A stretch of DNA of 64,000 bases from [Empedobacter] haloabium (GTDB lineage: Bacteria > Pseudomonadota > Gammaproteobacteria > Burkholderiales > Burkholderiaceae_D). A model generated the notes under the pieces. It ran no database searches and was not told where the DNA came from. It saw only the letters and a list, made by a program, of their open reading frames with translations. Of the stretch, positions 35,053 through 44,297 are shown piece after piece. The number at the start of each line of letters is the position of its first letter. Positions within the stretch are counted from its first letter, which is position 1. Position numbers and translations under genes: made by a program. The stretch spans positions 1,178,001-1,242,000 of the forward strand of contig CP136508.1 of assembly GCA_008011715.2 (NCBI GenBank), written 5' to 3'.

Positions 35053-36402
35053 TTATCCCAGCCGCGAAAGCCAGGCCAGCCGATAAGCCGCCAGTCCTTC
35101 CAGCGGGAGCGGCTGCGCGACGTTTGCCCGCACGGCGGGCACGCGGCCCCAATGCGCCAGCATCCAGCCGCCGCACGTGGTGCCGCTGGCATCGTCCGTC
35201 ACGGCGACGCGCCGGCCCGGCCGCAGCGCCGCCAGCAGTGGCGCGAAATACGGGTTGCCGGTGAAGCTGCCCTCGACCACGACATCGTCGCCGGCGCCCA
35301 GCGCGTCCAGGCAGTAGTCGCTCATCAAGGCGAGGTACAGTGTGGCCAGCGCACTGCGCTCGGTATCGTTGACGGGCGCCGGGCCGACGATGCTGCCGTG
35401 CCGCCCGGCGAACGGCCCGCCCGCGCCGGCAAAGCCGGGCAGGGCATAGGTGCCGCTGCAGACGATGCGCTGCAGGGCCGTCGTGTGGAACGCGGCAGGC
35501 CGCGACCCCGCCAGCTCGGCGAACTCGCGCCCGCCCATGAAACGCATGCACGGTACCGGCTGGCCCAGCGCGCTGGTGTTGGCCAGCATGTCGAACTCCT
35601 CGCGCAGGCCGTCCAGCGTCCGGCCGGGCGCAGCCGCGATGACCCAGGTGCCGGTGGACAGTACCGCCGGCGTGGCGTCGCCGCCCAGGTGGCGCAGCAG
35701 CGAGGCATTGCTGTCATGGATGCCGCACACGATGCGGCACGAGGCGGGCAGCCCGGTTTGCGCGGCCAGCGCCGGCAGGATCGTGCCCAGCGTGTCCCAG
35801 GCGCGGCGCAGCGGTGGCAGCAATGGCTGCCAGCCCATCTTCGCGACGAGGGACGAGTACTGCTGGCGTTGCGGGTCCCACAGGTCGGTATGGCAGCCCA
35901 GCGACGTGACCTCGCCAGCGGCGATGCCGCACAGCCGCCACGCCCAGTACTGCGGGTACATCAGGATATGGCGCGCTCGGGCGAAGGCGGCCGGTTGCGC
36001 CTGCACCAGCCATGCCAGCTGGCGGCCCAGGTTCAGGCCAGCGGGCAGGCGCGGCGAGCGCGTCTCGGCATAGGCCGGCCGCACCGCCAGGTACGCCGCC
36101 GGCGCGGCGGCCGGGTCGTGCTCGTAGTCCGGCACCGGCAGTACCAGACCGGCGTCGTCCACCAGCGCCGCCGTCGCGCCATGCGTGACAGGCACGATGG
36201 CCTCGACGTGCGCCATGCCGGCGAATTCCGCCAGCGTGGAGAGCATCCAGTGCCAAATGCCTTCCGTGTCGTGGTGCGGGTAAGGCCCCTGGCGCAGCGG
36301 CGCGTTCGGCCGGCGCCGTTCGGCCAGCAAGGTACCGGCATGGTCGATCAAGGCCAGCTTGACGTTGGTCTTGCCGATGTCCAGTACGACGACCGCGTTC
36401 AT
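35053..36402 (-). CDS. rhaK: Rhamnulokinase-type FGGY sugar kinase
   Basis: A 449-residue cytoplasmic kinase of the FGGY family; in this setting it should phosphorylate L-rhamnulose. N-terminal phosphate-binding motif VVLDIGKTNVKLALID; catalytic aspartate in CGIHDSNASLLRHLGG (about residue 230); ATP-binding VEGSFTGNPYFAPLLAAL and a C-terminal TTCGGWMLAHWG. The sequence looks more like the rhizobial RhaK / fuculokinase-like group than E. coli RhaB. It is the last gene of the rhaRSTPQK operon and starts 7 bases after the rhaQ stop. Specificity rests on the neighbours as well as on the family. Confidence 0.87.
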   Translation of the reverse strand: MNAVVVLDIGKTNVKLALIDHAGTLLAERRRPNAPLRQGPYPHHDTEGIWHWMLSTLAEFAGMAHVEAIVPVTHGATAALVDDAGLVLPVPDYEHDPAAAPAAYLAVRPAYAETRSPRLPAGLNLGRQLAWLVQAQPAAFARARHILMYPQYWAWRLCGIAAGEVTSLGCHTDLWDPQRQQYSSLVAKMGWQPLLPPLRRAWDTLGTILPALAAQTGLPASCRIVCGIHDSNASLLRHLGGDATPAVLSTGTWVIAAAPGRTLDGLREEFDMLANTSALGQPVPCMRFMGGREFAELAGSRPAAFHTTALQRIVCSGTYALPGFAGAGGPFAGRHGSIVGPAPVNDTERSALATLYLALMSDYCLDALGAGDDVVVEGSFTGNPYFAPLLAALRPGRRVAVTDDASGTTCGGWMLAHWGRVPAVRANVAQPLPLEGLAAYRLAWLSRLG

Positions 36403-36409
36403 TCGGCCC

Positions 36410-37423
36410 TCACTTGGCCACCCTGCGGCCGCCCAGCAGCCGAGGCAGCGCGATCGTCACGAGCAGCAGCAGGCCGACTACGATCGTCATGTAGATACCG
36501 GGTACGTTCAGCAGCGACAGCCCATACGTCACGGTGCCCAGGGTCAGCACGGCCAGCAGCACGCCGCCGATGGTGCCGGCGCCGCCGGCGATGCTGACGC
36601 CGCCCAGGATCACCATCGTGATCACTTCCAGCTCCCAACCCATCGCGATGTTCGGCCGGGTGCTGCCGATACGGCCCGTCAGCAGCCAGGCCGCCAGGCC
36701 CGCCATCGCGCCGGTCAGCATGAACAGCACCAGGCGGTAGCGGTTCACTTCGATGCCGGCGAAGCGCGCGGCCACGGGATTGTTGCCGATGGCGTAGATG
36801 CGGCGCCCCCAGCGCGTGGCATGCAGTACCACGGCGAACAGCGCCGCGCACAGCAGCAGCACGACGAACTCGCGCGGAATCACGTCGAAGAAGTAGCCCT
36901 GGCCCCAGTCGGCCATCAGTTGCGGGTAGCCGGTGAAGGCCTGGTCGCCCAGGACCACGCTGGACAGTCCACGAAACAGCGAGACGGTGCCGATCGTGAC
37001 GACGATCGACGGCAGCGCGAAGCGTGTCACCAGCACGCCGTTCAGCAAGCCGCATGCGCTGCCCGTCGCCAGCGCGACAGGCAGCAGCAGCGCCGGCGGC
37101 ACGCCATGGGTGTGGGCCAGGCCGACGGCGACCGAGGACAGCGCCAGGATGCCGGACACGGAGATGTCGATCTCGCGGCAGATGATCAGCAGCGCCATCG
37201 GCAGCGCGATCAGCGCCTTCTCGCTGAAGTTGAAGGTGCCGTCGGCCAGGTTGTACGGATCGAGGAAATTCGGCACCAGGATGCCGTTGGCCAGGAACGC
37301 GGCAATGCACAGCAGCGCCAGCAAGGACTCCCATTTGCCCAGCAGGGCGCCCAGCCGGAAGCCGGGACGGTCGTGGATCGTGTAGCGCGAGGTGTGGGTG
37401 GCGGTCATGTCGGCGCTGTTCAT
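36410..37423 (-). CDS. rhaQ: Rhamnose ABC transporter permease RhaQ
   Basis: A 337-residue inner-membrane permease of the RbsC/ribose class. The start lies six bases after GGAG and overlaps the rhaP stop. About eight to ten membrane segments; the family signature GNNPVAARFAGI is near residue 220, and the C-terminal glycine-rich segment ILGGVSIAGGAGTIGGVLLA is present. With RhaP it forms the channel of the rhamnose importer. The name follows the gene order rhaR-S-T-P-Q known from Rhizobium leguminosarum; P and Q are similar proteins and are told apart only by order. Confidence 0.87.
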   Translation of the reverse strand: MNSADMTATHTSRYTIHDRPGFRLGALLGKWESLLALLCIAAFLANGILVPNFLDPYNLADGTFNFSEKALIALPMALLIICREIDISVSGILALSSVAVGLAHTHGVPPALLLPVALATGSACGLLNGVLVTRFALPSIVVTIGTVSLFRGLSSVVLGDQAFTGYPQLMADWGQGYFFDVIPREFVVLLLCAALFAVVLHATRWGRRIYAIGNNPVAARFAGIEVNRYRLVLFMLTGAMAGLAAWLLTGRIGSTRPNIAMGWELEVITMVILGGVSIAGGAGTIGGVLLAVLTLGTVTYGLSLLNVPGIYMTIVVGLLLLVTIALPRLLGGRRVAK

Positions 37424-38406
37424 GCGGTACTCCGGTCGGGCTGGTGCAGCGGCAGGATCTGGCGGCCGCCATGCTTGCCGTCGCGGGCGTTGATCAATAC
37501 GGCGGCCAGGATGACGATGCCGGTCAGCGCGCTTTGCCAGAACGGCGAGACCTGCACCACTGGCAGCGCATTGCCGATCACGGCCAGGAACAGCGCTCCC
37601 AGCACGGCGCCCAGGACGGTGCCGCTGCCACCGGCGATGCTGATGCCGCCGATGACGCAAGCCGCGATGACGGTGAACTCGAAGCCATAGGCGATCTCGG
37701 TATAGGCCACGGCATAGCGCGCCACCCACAGGTAGCCGCACAGGCCCGCCATCAGCCCGGACAGGCCATAGGCCCACAACAGCCGGCGCGCCATCGGGAT
37801 GCCTACGTAGCGCGCGCACGACGGTGCGTTGCCGATGGCGTACAGGTCGCGCCCGAAACGGCTGTGGCGCGTCACGAACCACGCCGCCAGCGCGACGGCG
37901 GCGGCGATCCATACCAGGTGCGTAATGCCCAGCAGCCGGGTGAGCGGGAAGGCGATGAAGTGCTGCGGCATCTGGTGCGACGAGACCCAGGCGCCGCCGG
38001 ACAGCACGAACACCAGTCCTCGGTAGACGCTCATCGTGCCCAGGGTGACGACGATCGGCGGCAGCTCCAGCCAGCCGATCAGCCAGCCGTTGACGAGACC
38101 CAGCGCCAGGCCGATGGTCGCCGCCGCCAGCATGACCGCGACCAGCGGCAGCGCAGGGTAGCGCGACGCCAGCAGCGCGGCCATCATGCCTGACAGGGCC
38201 AGATTCGAGGCGACGGACAGGTCCACGCCGCGCGTGACGATCACCAGCATCTGCGTCAGCGCCAGCATGACCAGCAGGGTGCTGTCGGTCAGCAGGTTGC
38301 CCAGGCTGGCCGGGCTGACGAACACCGGCGAGCGCAGGCCCACCAGGAGTATTAGCACGACGATGGAGCACGCCAGCAGCGTCTCCCGGCGTTTCAGGAT
38401 CGTCAT
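37420..38406 (-). CDS. rhaP: Rhamnose ABC transporter permease RhaP
   Basis: A 328-residue permease related to RhaQ. It begins MTILKRRETLLACSIVVLIL, with the first membrane segment at once. It carries the loop DLYAIGNAPSCARYVGIPM and the segment CVIGGISIAGGSGTVLGAVL that is typical of RbsC-class permeases. Both ends overlap neighbouring genes by four bases (ATGA), so stoichiometric expression with RhaT and RhaQ is likely. Confidence 0.87.
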   Translation of the reverse strand: MTILKRRETLLACSIVVLILLVGLRSPVFVSPASLGNLLTDSTLLVMLALTQMLVIVTRGVDLSVASNLALSGMMAALLASRYPALPLVAVMLAAATIGLALGLVNGWLIGWLELPPIVVTLGTMSVYRGLVFVLSGGAWVSSHQMPQHFIAFPLTRLLGITHLVWIAAAVALAAWFVTRHSRFGRDLYAIGNAPSCARYVGIPMARRLLWAYGLSGLMAGLCGYLWVARYAVAYTEIAYGFEFTVIAACVIGGISIAGGSGTVLGAVLGALFLAVIGNALPVVQVSPFWQSALTGIVILAAVLINARDGKHGGRQILPLHQPDRSTA

Positions 38407-39929
38407 GCGGCCTCCCTGGCGTGCGGTTCGCTGCCGGAAGCGGCAGCGACGACATTTTCCGGCGTGGCTTCGCCGCGCGCGAATTCGCGTTGCACGCGGC
38501 CTTGGTGCATCACGACGATGCGGTCGGCCAGGCCCAACACTTCCGGCAGTTCGGACGACACGAGGATGACGGCCAGGCCCTGGCCCACCAACTGGCCGAT
38601 GAAGCGGTGCACGGCCGCCTTGGAGCCGATGTCGATGCCCTTGGTCGGTTCGTCCAGGATGATCACTTTCGGCTCGGTCGCCAGCCACTTGCCCAGCACG
38701 ACCTTCTGCTGATTGCCGCCGGAGAGTTCAGCCACGTGCTGGTACAGGTGGCTGGCCTTCAGTTCCAGCTGTTCGGCGTAGTGGCGCGCTACCGCGTTTT
38801 CGCGGGCGCGGCGCCCGCGCAGGAAAAAGCCGATGCGGTCGAGGATGGGCAGGGTGATGTTGTGCAGGATCGGCATCGTCAGGTGCGCGCCCTGGTGCTG
38901 CCGGTCTTCCGGCACATAGGCGATGCCGTGCGCGATGGCATCCGCCGCGCAGCTGATGCGCACCGGCTGGCCCGCCAGCGTGACCGTGCCGCGCGCCAGC
39001 GGCGTCAGGCCGAACAGCGCCTGCATCGCTTCCGAGCGGCCGGCGCCCACCAGGCCGTAGAAGCCCAGGATCTCGCCCCGACGCAGCTGGAAGCTCACGC
39101 CGTCGAATTCGGTCGGGTGGCAGAAGTCGCGCACCTCCAGCACAACTTCGCCCGGCGGTACGTCCACCTTCGGGTAGGCCTGCTGCACGGTGCGGCCCAC
39201 CATCAGCGCCACCAGCTCGGCCTCCGTCACGTCGGCGATGCGGCCCGCCGCCACGTACTGGCCGTCGCGCAGCACCGTGTAGCGGTCCGCCACCGCGAAG
39301 ATCTCGTCGAACTTGTGCGTGATGAAAATGATGGCCGTGCCGGCCGCGCGCAGCTGGCGCACGATACGGTACAACTCGACGATCTCGCGTTGCGACAGCG
39401 CGGCGGTAGGCTCGTCCAGGATGACGACCCGGGCCTGTTGCGACAGCGCCCGCGCAATCTCGACGAAGTGGCGCTGCGCCACCGACAGGTCCTTGACCCT
39501 GGCGCGCACGGGCAGCTTGACCTCGAGCCGGGCGAACAGCTGCTCGGCCTCCCGTTCGATCCCGGCCCAGTCGACGCGCCCGCCGCGCAGCGGCTGGCGG
39601 CCGACCCAGATGTTTTCGGCCACCGTCAGCTCGTCGAACATTACGCTTTCCTGGTGCACGGCCGTGATGCCGGCCGCCATCGCGTCCTGCGCGTTGGCGA
39701 ACGAGACCGCCTGGCCGCCCAGCGTGATGGTGCCTTCGTCCGGCTGGTAGATGCCTGTCAGCGTCTTGACCAGCGTGGATTTGCCGGCGCCGTTCTCACC
39801 GATCAGCGCCAGCACCTCGCCGGCGCTTGCCGATAGCGCTACCTTATTGAGCGCCACGATGCCTGCGAAGCGCTTGCTGACGCCGGCCAGCTGCAGCACC
39901 GGCGTCGCGTCTGGAGAAGTGGCCGTCAT
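38403..39929 (-). CDS. rhaT: Rhamnose ABC transporter double ATPase RhaT
   Basis: A 508-residue protein with two ABC domains, as in RbsA and AraG. Domain 1 (about 15-240): Walker A GENGAGKST, Q-loop HQES, Walker B VVILDEPTAALS. Domain 2 (about 260-495): a degenerate Walker A (GLVGAGRSEAMQALFG), signature LSGGNQQK and Walker B VIILDEPTKGID. A degenerate second Walker A is normal for this class. It powers RhaP and RhaQ. The start lies one base from the rhaS stop. This RhaT is the ABC type, not the proton symporter that bears the same name in E. coli. Confidence 0.9.
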   Translation of the reverse strand: MTATSPDATPVLQLAGVSKRFAGIVALNKVALSASAGEVLALIGENGAGKSTLVKTLTGIYQPDEGTITLGGQAVSFANAQDAMAAGITAVHQESVMFDELTVAENIWVGRQPLRGGRVDWAGIEREAEQLFARLEVKLPVRARVKDLSVAQRHFVEIARALSQQARVVILDEPTAALSQREIVELYRIVRQLRAAGTAIIFITHKFDEIFAVADRYTVLRDGQYVAAGRIADVTEAELVALMVGRTVQQAYPKVDVPPGEVVLEVRDFCHPTEFDGVSFQLRRGEILGFYGLVGAGRSEAMQALFGLTPLARGTVTLAGQPVRISCAADAIAHGIAYVPEDRQHQGAHLTMPILHNITLPILDRIGFFLRGRRARENAVARHYAEQLELKASHLYQHVAELSGGNQQKVVLGKWLATEPKVIILDEPTKGIDIGSKAAVHRFIGQLVGQGLAVILVSSELPEVLGLADRIVVMHQGRVQREFARGEATPENVVAAASGSEPHAREAA

Positions 39930-39930
39930 G

Positions 39931-40956
39931 TCAGAAGATCTTCGCGAACTGGTCGACGTTGGCCGCGTTGTAGAGGAACGGTTCGGCCATCGCGGCCTCG
40001 CCCTTGGCGTCGATGGCGATGCTGCCCATGCGGCCCGCGTCCACCTTGCCGCCCGCTTTCGCGTCCGGATGACCCTTGACGAAGTCGTAGGCCGCATAGG
40101 TGGCGGCGTAGCCCAGGTCGATCGGGTTCCAGATCGCGAATTCCTTGACGGCGCCGCTCTTGACGTGGCCCGCCATCTCGGACGGCAATCCCAGGCCCGT
40201 GACGTAGACCTTGCCGACCAGCTTCTCGTCGACGACGGCCTTGCCGGCCGCGTTGATGCCCACCGTGGTCGGCGCGATGATGGCCTTCAGGTTCGGGTGG
40301 CTGCGCAGCAGACCGAGCGCTTCGCGGTAGCTCTTGTCCGACTGGTCGTCGCCATACACGGTGGCGACCAGCTTCAGTTGCGCGAACTCGGGCCTGGCCA
40401 GCTCGCTCTTCATGACGGCTATCCACAGGTTCTGGTTGGTGGCCTGGGCCGAGGCGGACAGGATGGCGATCTCGCCGGCACCGCCGATCGCGTCGCGCGC
40501 CATCTCCAGCTGCTTGCGGCCGATCAGTTGCGCGCTCGACGGGTTCAGGTGCATCAGCCGGCCCTCCGGCGCCAGGCCGCTGTCGAACGACACGACCTTG
40601 ATCCCGCGCTGCATGGCCTTCTTCGCGATGGGCACCAGCGCGCTCGGATCGTTGGCGGAAATGACGATGGCGTCGACCTTCTGGCTGATCAGCGAGTTGA
40701 CGATCTCGATCTGGCCTTCCGCGCTCGGCGTGGTGGGACCGGTGTAGATGATCTCCACGTTCTTCAATTGGGCCGCCGCCTCCTTGGCGCCCGCGTGGGC
40801 GGCGTCGAAGAAGCCGTTGCCGAGGCTCTTGACGACCATGGCGATGCGGACCTTGTCACCGGCCTGGGCGGCCGGCCTGTCGCCGCAGGCGGCCAGCGCC
40901 AGGGCGGCCGTGGCCAGCACGGCGAGGGTGCGGCGCTTGTACTGGTTCGGGTTCAA
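39931..40956 (-). CDS. rhaS: Rhamnose ABC transporter substrate-binding protein RhaS
   Basis: A 341-residue periplasmic sugar-binding protein of the ribose-binding class. The proposed start is a TTG, seven bases after GGAGG and overlapping the rhaR stop (TTGA), in keeping with the overlaps along the operon. The N-terminus has a lipoprotein signal, TLAVLATAALALAACGD, with the Cys anchored to the inner membrane. Family segments: KVRIAMVVKSLGNGFFD, VDAIVISANDPSALVP and GIKVVSFDSG. It would capture rhamnose for RhaTPQ. The name is shared with an unrelated E. coli AraC regulator. Confidence 0.88.
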   Translation of the reverse strand: MNPNQYKRRTLAVLATAALALAACGDRPAAQAGDKVRIAMVVKSLGNGFFDAAHAGAKEAAAQLKNVEIIYTGPTTPSAEGQIEIVNSLISQKVDAIVISANDPSALVPIAKKAMQRGIKVVSFDSGLAPEGRLMHLNPSSAQLIGRKQLEMARDAIGGAGEIAILSASAQATNQNLWIAVMKSELARPEFAQLKLVATVYGDDQSDKSYREALGLLRSHPNLKAIIAPTTVGINAAGKAVVDEKLVGKVYVTGLGLPSEMAGHVKSGAVKEFAIWNPIDLGYAATYAAYDFVKGHPDAKAGGKVDAGRMGSIAIDAKGEAAMAEPFLYNAANVDQFAKIF

Positions 40957-41819
40957 TGGGAGACCTCCGCCTGGAACATGCCCTGGGCATGCAGCTCGAA
41001 GCCGTACGGGAACGACATCGGCGGCTGCGGCGCCGGCACCGCCTCGGGCGCGACGGTGACGACCTTCACGCCGGACTGCTCGAGCAACTGCACGGCGCCA
41101 TCGGACGCGTTGGTGTCGGTGATCACGGTGGAGACGCGATCGAGGCCGCACAGGATCAGGCCCGCCTTCTTGGCGAACTTGGAGCTGTCGGCCAGCACGA
41201 TCAGTTCCTCGGCCTGGCCGATCAGGCGTTTCTCGGCCTGGATCAGCAGCGGGTCCGCTTCCATCAGTCCCAGCAGCGACAGGCCGTACACGCTCATGAA
41301 CATCTTGGCGGCGTAGTGGTGCTGCGTGATGTCGTTGTCGAACGGGGACAGGATCACGTTCTGCTCGCGGTACACCTTGCCGCCCGGGAGAATGATCTCG
41401 TTCTCGCTGGAGACCAGCAGGCGCTCGGCCATCAGGAAGGAATTGGTCAGGATCTTCAAATGCTTATCGACCAGGAACTCGGCCATCATGAACGTGGTCG
41501 TGCCGCCGTTGATGACGATCGTCTCGCCTTCGTCGCACATGCCGGCCGCGTAGCGGGCGATGGCGCGCTTGCGCTCGGCGAAGCACTGGATATTGTGCTC
41601 GAAGGTCTCGCTGGTCAGGGTGAAGTTGCGCTTCTTCTGGGCCAGGTTGGCGGCGCCGCCGCGGGTGCGGGTCAACAGGTTGCGCGCGGACAGCCAAGCG
41701 ATGTCGCGGCGCACGGTGGCGGGGGAAGCGCTGAGCCATTCGACCAGCTGGGGCACGCTGGCGCTCTGGTGTTCGGCGAGCAGTTTCAGCAAACGTTTAC
41801 GGCGCTTGTGATTGACCAT
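40953..41819 (-). CDS. rhaR: DeoR-family transcriptional regulator of rhamnose genes
   Basis: A 288-residue DeoR-family regulator. It starts after AAAGGAGACGACA. The N-terminal winged helix (about 1-60) has SVPQLVEWLSASPATVRRDI as recognition region. The C-terminal sugar-phosphate-sensing domain has VINGGTTTFMMAEFL and LIVLADSSKFAKKAG. In Rhizobium leguminosarum the same position is held by rhaR, a DeoR-type negative regulator. It is first gene of the rhaRSTPQK operon and diverges from rhaD across 312 bases with candidate operators. It is the best candidate for binding the motif shared by the four units of this locus, but that is not shown by sequence. Confidence 0.88.
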   Translation of the reverse strand: MVNHKRRKRLLKLLAEHQSASVPQLVEWLSASPATVRRDIAWLSARNLLTRTRGGAANLAQKKRNFTLTSETFEHNIQCFAERKRAIARYAAGMCDEGETIVINGGTTTFMMAEFLVDKHLKILTNSFLMAERLLVSSENEIILPGGKVYREQNVILSPFDNDITQHHYAAKMFMSVYGLSLLGLMEADPLLIQAEKRLIGQAEELIVLADSSKFAKKAGLILCGLDRVSTVITDTNASDGAVQLLEQSGVKVVTVAPEAVPAPQPPMSFPYGFELHAQGMFQAEVSH

Positions 41820-41912
41820 TGTCGTCTCCTTTGTTGTGAACCTACTGCGCGGGCGAACCCGGCGTGGTCTGTTTGTTAACGCTAGAGGCTAAACACTTCA
41901 ATTTCGGCAGTC

Positions 41913-41939
41913 AATCACCGAGTGCTCAAAACCGTGATT
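41913..41939. promoter_or_regulatory. AATCAC-N15-GTGATT inverted repeat in rhaR-rhaD intergenic region
   Basis: AATCAC (41913-41918) is mirrored by GTGATT (41934-41939) with 15 bases between. It lies closer to rhaR than the TCATC-N4-TGATT site. Spaced half-sites of this sort suit a DeoR-family dimer or tetramer. The second TGATTA in the region begins exactly 51 bases after this one, about five helical turns. Confidence 0.35.
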
Positions 41940-41976
41940 ATTTCCAGGGCGCGGCACCGCGTGCTGCGCGTTTCGA

Positions 41977-41991
41977 TCATCCTTATGATTA
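41977..41991 (+). promoter_or_regulatory. Operator-like motif TCATC-N4-TGATTA upstream of rhaD
   Basis: TCATC CTTA TGATTA, preceded by CGA. It lies 140 bases before rhaD and 158 before rhaR, between the divergent operons. It shares pattern and spacing with the sites at 31660, 49763 and 56438. Confidence 0.5.
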
Positions 41992-42131
41992 ATTCGTTCT
42001 TGGTCACGATGTTGAGCGGCGGCGCATTGACACCCCGAGGGGCCCTGCCTTCTACTGATCGCGCTGCCGGGTGGTGCACCACGCCGGCTCAACCCATGCG
42101 GCGGAAACGAACACTCAACGACGGAGAACAC

Positions 42132-44264
42132 ATGACGGCATCGCACGAATCGAACCAGCCAACCGACAGCCCGGCGCGGCACCGGCAGCCCATCGCCTCG
42201 CGATGGGACGACGCCAGGGCGGCCGCCATGAGCGAGCCGGAACTGCTGCTGTACCGCTCCAACCTGCTCGGGTCGGACCTGCGCATCACCAACTTCGGCG
42301 GCGGCAACACGTCGGCCAAGGTGATGATGGCAGACCCGCTCAGCGGCGAGCAGGTCGAGGTGCTGTGGGTGAAAGGCTCGGGCGGAGACCTGGGCAGCAT
42401 CAAGCTCGATGGCTTCTCCACGCTGTACATGGACAAGCTGCGCGCGTTGAAGGGGCGCTACCGCGGCCTGGCGCACGAGGACGAGATGGTGGCCTACCTG
42501 CCGCACTGCACCTTCAACCTGAACCCGCGCGCGGCCAGCATCGACACGCCGCTGCACGCCTACATCGACCGCAAGCACGTCGATCACATGCACCCGGACG
42601 CCGTGATCGCGATTGCCGCCTGCGCCAACAGCAAGGCGCTGACGCAGCGCATCTTCGAAGGTGAGCTTGGCTGGCTGCCGTGGCAGCGGCCCGGCTATGA
42701 CCTCGGGCTGAAGCTGGAGGAGCTGTCGCGCGCCCAGCCCACCCTGAAAGGCATCGTCCTGGAGGGGCATGGCCTGTTCACATGGGGCGACACGGCCAAG
42801 TCGTGTTACGAGACGACGCTGGCGATGATCCAGCGCGCCGAGGAATGGCTGGCCGCGAACATCGAGCAGCCGGTATTCGGCGGCGCCGCCGTGACGCCGC
42901 TGCCGGCCGAACAACGTGCCGCGCTGGCCGCGCGCCTGATGCCGCTCCTGCGCGGCAAGATCAGCAAAGGTGAATACAAGCTGGGGCACTTCGACGATTC
43001 GGCGGCCGTGCTGGAGTTCGTCTGCAGCCGTGACCTGCAGCCGCTGGCGGCGCTGGGTACGTCCTGCCCCGACCACTTCCTGCGCACCAAGATCCGGCCT
43101 TACGTGATCGCGTTCGATCCGGCCAATCCCGACTTCGAGCAGGTCGCCGCCAGCCTGGACGAAGGCCTGGCGCGCTACCGCGCCGACTACGTCGCCTATT
43201 ACGAGCGTTGCAAGCATGCCGACAGCCCGGCCGTGCGCGATGCCAATCCGGTCATCTACCTGATTCCCGGCGTCGGCATGCTGTCGTTCGCCAAGGACAA
43301 GGCGACGGCACGCATCGCCGGCGAGTTCTACGTCAACGCCATCAACGTGATGCGCGGCGCGAACGGCGTCGACAGCTATGTCGGCCTGCCCGAACAGGAG
43401 GCGTTCGACATCGAATACTGGCTGCTGGAAGAGGCCAAGCTGCAGCGCATGCCCAAGCCGAAAAGCCTGGCCGGGCGCATCGCGCTGGTAACCGGCGGCG
43501 CCGGCGGTATCGGCCAGGCCGTGGCAAGGCAGCTGCTGGCCGAAGGCGCCTGCGTCATGCTGACCGATATCGACGGCGAAGCGCTGGAACAGGCGCGCGA
43601 GGGGCTGGCCAAGGCGGCCGGCAAGGACAACGTGGCCGGCTTCGTTGCCGACATCACCAGCGAGGCCGCGGTCGAACAGGTGCTGTCGGCCTGCGCGCTG
43701 CGTTTCGGCGGCATCGACCTGCTGGTCTCGAACGCGGGCATCGCCTCTTCGAGCCCGCTGGAGGACACCACGCTGGAGGTGTGGAACCGCAACCAGGACA
43801 TCCTCGTCAAGGGCTACTTCCTGGCCAGCCGCGCCGCCTTCCGCACGATGAAGCAGCAGGGCCTGGGCGGCAGCATGGTGTTCGTGGCCAGCAAGAACGG
43901 CCTGGTCGCATCGGCCGGCGCTTCCGCCTACTGCACGGCGAAGGCGGCGGAGATCCACCTGGCGCGCTGCGTCGCGCTGGAAGGGGCGCCGCACGGCATT
44001 CGCGTCAACGTCGTCAATCCCGATGCCGTCATCCGCGGCTCGCGCATCTGGGACGGCAAGTGGAAGCAGGAACGCGCCCAGTCGAACAAGATCGACGCGG
44101 ACGACGTGGAGAACTTCTACCGCGAACGCAGCATGCTGAAACGCTCGGTGCTGCCCGAGGATATCGCCGAGGCGGTGTACTTCCTGGCCAGCGACAAGGC
44201 GGCCAAGAGCACCGGCAATGTGCTCAATGTCGACGCCGGCAATGCGGCCGCGTTCACACGCTAG
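42132..44264 (+). CDS. rhaD: Bifunctional rhamnulose-1-phosphate aldolase / lactaldehyde dehydrogenase
   Basis: A 710-residue fusion. The start at 42132 follows GGAGAACAC; the frame is open upstream but non-coding in look. Residues about 1-430 are a class II aldolase (ITNFGGGNTSAKVMM, a HMHPDAVIAIA metal-site segment, VLEGHGLFTWGD) that would split rhamnulose-1-phosphate into DHAP and L-lactaldehyde. Residues about 445-710 are a short-chain dehydrogenase (VTGGAGGIGQA near 453; catalytic Tyr600 and Lys604 in YCTAK) that would oxidise lactaldehyde to lactate. The fusion is known from rhizobial RhaD and Bacillus RhaEW. It heads the rhaD-rhaI-GH28-rhaM operon. Confidence 0.93.
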   Translation: MTASHESNQPTDSPARHRQPIASRWDDARAAAMSEPELLLYRSNLLGSDLRITNFGGGNTSAKVMMADPLSGEQVEVLWVKGSGGDLGSIKLDGFSTLYMDKLRALKGRYRGLAHEDEMVAYLPHCTFNLNPRAASIDTPLHAYIDRKHVDHMHPDAVIAIAACANSKALTQRIFEGELGWLPWQRPGYDLGLKLEELSRAQPTLKGIVLEGHGLFTWGDTAKSCYETTLAMIQRAEEWLAANIEQPVFGGAAVTPLPAEQRAALAARLMPLLRGKISKGEYKLGHFDDSAAVLEFVCSRDLQPLAALGTSCPDHFLRTKIRPYVIAFDPANPDFEQVAASLDEGLARYRADYVAYYERCKHADSPAVRDANPVIYLIPGVGMLSFAKDKATARIAGEFYVNAINVMRGANGVDSYVGLPEQEAFDIEYWLLEEAKLQRMPKPKSLAGRIALVTGGAGGIGQAVARQLLAEGACVMLTDIDGEALEQAREGLAKAAGKDNVAGFVADITSEAAVEQVLSACALRFGGIDLLVSNAGIASSSPLEDTTLEVWNRNQDILVKGYFLASRAAFRTMKQQGLGGSMVFVASKNGLVASAGASAYCTAKAAEIHLARCVALEGAPHGIRVNVVNPDAVIRGSRIWDGKWKQERAQSNKIDADDVENFYRERSMLKRSVLPEDIAEAVYFLASDKAAKSTGNVLNVDAGNAAAFTR

Positions 44265-44297
44265 AATAAAACCAGAACAGGTATCGAAGGAGACAGG

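Noticed and set aside
36534..37690. Plus-strand frames opposite the rha permeases
   Set aside because: Gln/His/Arg-rich antisense shadows with no start signals.
37424..38455. Apparent N-terminal extension of RhaQ reading through rhaP in another frame
   Set aside because: The extension is a frame shadow of rhaP. The ATG at 37423 has GGAG six bases upstream and gives the normal permease length.
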